A DNA stretch of 6,879 nucleotides. It comes from an uncultured Collinsella sp. (GTDB lineage Bacteria; Actinomycetota; Coriobacteriia; Coriobacteriales; Coriobacteriaceae). The translations under genes and the position numbers were made by a program. Shown one piece after another: positions 5,449 through 6,879 of this stretch. The notes beneath the pieces are model-generated. The model did not search any database and had not been told where the DNA came from. It was given only the letters and a program-made list of their open reading frames with translations. The first letter of the stretch is position 1, and every line of letters begins with the position of its first letter. The DNA lies in assembly GCA_902479205.1 (NCBI GenBank), contig CABSNX010000108.1, positions 1 to 6,879 on the forward strand. Direction: 5' to 3'.

Positions 5449-6315
5449 ATGCAGACGGGTATGTATGCGATTAGCGAGATGGCGAGCTTGTTTAACGTTT
5501 CGCGCCAAACGCTCATCTACTACGACAAGATCGGTCTGTTTAAACCCGCCGTGGTTAACGAAAAAGGCTACCGTTTCTATTCGCCCACGCAGATCCCGCT
5601 CATGCGTCTGATCTGCATGCTGCGCGACTTGGGACTGGAACTCGATGAGATCGATCGCCTGACCTCGACGTTCGACATTGGAGAGATGACCGATCACCTG
5701 CGCTCGCGGGTGCAGGCGCTCGACGAGCAGATTGCCGGGCTCAAAGCCGAGCGCGCGAGCGTGCAGGAGCGGCTGAGTTTTTACGACGAGGCGGTCTATT
5801 GGCGCGAGCGCGAGGGCAAACCGGAGCTCAAGCAATTCGAGCGCCGCTACGTGGTCTTTGAGGAGTTCCCGAGCGATATCGAGCGTGGCCGCTCGATGCT
5901 GCACCCCACGCTCATGCGGGCGATTCTGCGCATGCGTGCGCTCACGGGCACACGCCCCATGCGCGGTTGGGGCGCCATGCTGCGTCGCGAGGCGCTGCAT
6001 TCCGACGACCCCATCGCCGGTGCCGGTTCCTTTGCCGTGTTGCCGCGTGGTGCCGAGGAAATACTGCCGAGCGATTCTGCCGAGCTGGCGGAGATTGGCG
6101 TCGAGGTGCTGCCCGAGGGCACGTACCTGTGCATGAGTCGCTGGGGCATGCCGTACGAGCCCGAGGGTATCCGCGCCATCGTGGCCTGCATGGACAGGCA
6201 CGCGCTCCAGCCCATCGGCAATGCTTTCGATTTTTGCTACCTGGACACCACGAGCTACGACGAGTCTCACCAAGAGGACTTCTGCTGTATCCAAATCCCC
6301 GTCGCCCTCAAATAA
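5449..6315 (+). CDS. MerR-family transcriptional regulator with GyrI-like effector domain
   Basis: A 288-residue DNA-binding regulator. Residues about 5-72 form the MerR winged helix-turn-helix: YAISEMASLFNVSRQTLIYYD (starting at 6), GLFKP (29-33), GYRFYSP (40-46), then LICMLRDLGLELDEI (54-68). Residues about 82-112 are the dimerising coiled coil. Residues about 126-288 look like a GyrI/BmrR-type small-molecule binding domain (RYVVFEEFPSDIERG, 133-147; LPEGTYLCMSRWG, 221-233; DFCCIQIPV at the C-terminus). This is longer than a minimal MerR (about 130 residues) and fits the ligand-responsive class. Its position at the end of the decarboxylase locus suggests it senses the aromatic acid or its product and acts on the dyads at 402-430 and 1541-1567; this is inference. 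No Cys metal-binding signature of the metal-sensing MerR group is seen. Confidence 0.88.
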   Translation: MQTGMYAISEMASLFNVSRQTLIYYDKIGLFKPAVVNEKGYRFYSPTQIPLMRLICMLRDLGLELDEIDRLTSTFDIGEMTDHLRSRVQALDEQIAGLKAERASVQERLSFYDEAVYWREREGKPELKQFERRYVVFEEFPSDIERGRSMLHPTLMRAILRMRALTGTRPMRGWGAMLRREALHSDDPIAGAGSFAVLPRGAEEILPSDSAELAEIGVEVLPEGTYLCMSRWGMPYEPEGIRAIVACMDRHALQPIGNAFDFCYLDTTSYDESHQEDFCCIQIPVALK

Positions 6316-6316
6316 C

Positions 6317-6379
6317 TTGCGGTGAAATAGTCCCTAAATAGCTCGCGTGGGCGTGCAAACAGGAACTATTCCACCGCAA
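6317..6379. repeat. Long imperfect palindrome after merR
   Basis: The arm beginning TTGCGGTG (6317-6324) and continuing AAATAGTCCC pairs with the arm ending CACCGCAA (6372-6379), 16 of 18 positions, around about 27 bp. It starts one base after the merR stop codon. There is no T-tract, so termination is uncertain. Its layout (18-bp arms, about 63 bp in total) resembles the hairpin at 1442-1508 although the sequence differs. Confidence 0.6.
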
Positions 6380-6383
6380 CTTC

Positions 6384-6416
6384 GATGCGACAAAGGAGCA
6401 GTCCCTTTATCGCATT
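6384..6416. repeat. Short palindromic dispersed repeat, copy 3
   Basis: GATGCGACAAAGG (6384-6396) and CCTTTATCGCATT (6404-6416) pair at 12 of 13 positions (one G-T, one mismatch) around AGCAGTC. Compared with copy 1, compensating changes (GTGAC/GTCAC to GCGAC/GTCGC-like) keep most of the stem, which suggests selection on the structure. It lies 4 bp after the long palindrome. Confidence 0.7.
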
Positions 6417-6444
6417 CCGTGCGAGCTCCAGCGCCGTCTGCGGG

Positions 6445-6450
6445 TATAAG
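6445..6450 (+). promoter_or_regulatory. Possible -10 box for the downstream gene
   Basis: TATAAG lies 41 bp before ATG 6492 in an otherwise GC-rich spacer. No convincing -35 is seen about 17 bp upstream, so this is tentative. Confidence 0.3.
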
Positions 6451-6491
6451 ACTAGCAAGTGTTTATTTGCGAGGCCTAAGGGGCGCCCCGT

Positions 6492-6834
6492 ATGGATATC
6501 GATAACTTTGAATGGTGGTATAGCGAGGGCGAGGCTCCGGACGAGGAGTGGGACGAGCCCGCGTCGCGTGACGTGTCGAGCGACGAGGACGAGACCGGCA
6601 ACGATGCCGCTGTCGAGCCTGACGCCGCCTCCGACTCCGCCGAACCCCTAACCTTTGAACAGGCCTGGGCCCAGGCCGAGGCCGATGAGGCTAAGGCCGA
6701 TGCCACGGCCACGCTGGGTGAGCCGGCCGACATGTCCATCTCGCCGGCGAAGACCCCACAACCGCGCCATAACATCGACCCCGGCAGCACGGCATCCTTC
6801 AGCATACTCGACGTGCCCGCGCAGGGTGCCCGGG
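6492..6834 (+). CDS. Unrecognised acidic protein, N-terminal fragment
   Basis: An open frame from ATG 6492 with AAGGGG 8 nt upstream runs 114 codons to the adapter without a stop. The start reads MDIDNFEWWYSEGEAPDEEW, and the first 80 or so residues are very rich in Asp, Glu and Ala, with few basic residues. A small conserved-looking patch PRHNIDPGSTASFSILDVP (starting at about 91) comes near the end. There is no signal peptide or membrane helix in the visible part. Such disordered acidic N-termini often precede a membrane or folded domain in actinobacteria, but I do not recognise the family and assign no function. It is separated from merR by two palindromic elements, so it is probably a different transcription unit. 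Confidence 0.65.
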
Positions 6835-6879
6835 CTGTCTCTTATACACATCTCCGAGCCCACGAGACCGATCAGTATC
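6835..6879. other. Nextera read-through adapter with i7 index (not genomic)
   Basis: CTGTCTCTTATACACATCT (6835-6853) is the complete Tn5 mosaic end. CCGAGCCCACGAGAC (6854-6868) is the Nextera i7-side adapter, CGATCAGT (6869-6876) sits in the i7 index slot, and ATC (6877-6879) begins the flow-cell sequence. In the frame of the last gene it translates to the known artefact VSYTHLRAHET; on the minus strand it gives MCIRDS. Confidence 0.98.

Noticed and set aside
5425..6294. Minus-strand open frame of 289 codons over merR
   Set aside because: Antisense shadow in GC-rich DNA; no motifs, no plausible start context.
6648..6863. Minus-strand frame containing the peptide MCIRDS
   Set aside because: Its start lies in the sequencing adapter; this is a known artefact of Nextera read-through.

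Overview
The window looks like one complete assembled contig from a high-GC gut actinobacterium, most likely a Coriobacteriia member close to Collinsella. That assignment is inference from the GC-rich codon use, the gene content and the dispersed hairpin repeats; no 16S or other marker gene is present. Both extremities are not genomic: bases 1-15 and 6835-6879 are Illumina Nextera (Tn5 mosaic end) adapter, the right one including an i7 index. Real sequence is therefore about 16-6834.

Layout. At the left edge, on the minus strand, is the N-terminal part of an MFS drug/sugar-efflux type transporter. All other genes read rightwards: (1) an unusual fusion of an LpdD-like domain (the small D subunit or prenyl-FMN chaperone of hydroxyarylic acid decarboxylases) with an isopentenyl-diphosphate-isomerase (IDI)-type Nudix domain; (2) a DASS/SLC13-like membrane permease; (3) an LpdC-type UbiD-family decarboxylase; (4) a UbiX flavin prenyltransferase; (5) a MerR-family regulator with a C-terminal effector domain; (6) the start of an unrecognised acidic protein cut off by the right adapter.

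How the genes work together. This is a B-C-D non-oxidative hydroxyarylic acid decarboxylase locus (as in gallate, protocatechuate or 4-hydroxybenzoate decarboxylases). The permease would import an aromatic acid, UbiX would make prenylated FMN from FMN and dimethylallyl (pyro)phosphate, the D domain would assist cofactor loading, and the UbiD enzyme would remove CO2 from the acid. The fused Nudix domain sits where it could handle the C5 prenyl phosphate used by UbiX. By eye alignment it keeps the IDI metal site but carries Ala at the usual catalytic Cys position, so it may be a prenyl-diphosphate hydrolase or binding module rather than an isomerase. This is the most interesting feature of the window.

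Regulation and repeats. A near-identical 25-bp element with dyad symmetry lies upstream of both the LpdD-Nudix gene and the permease gene, each just after a -35-like TTGnCT, as expected for a MerR-type operator; a dispersed repeat is the alternative. The intergenic regions also hold three copies of a short palindromic repeat (ATGTGACAAAGG/CCTTTGTCACAT type), two long hairpins of about 65 bp with 18-bp arms, and two good intrinsic terminators.
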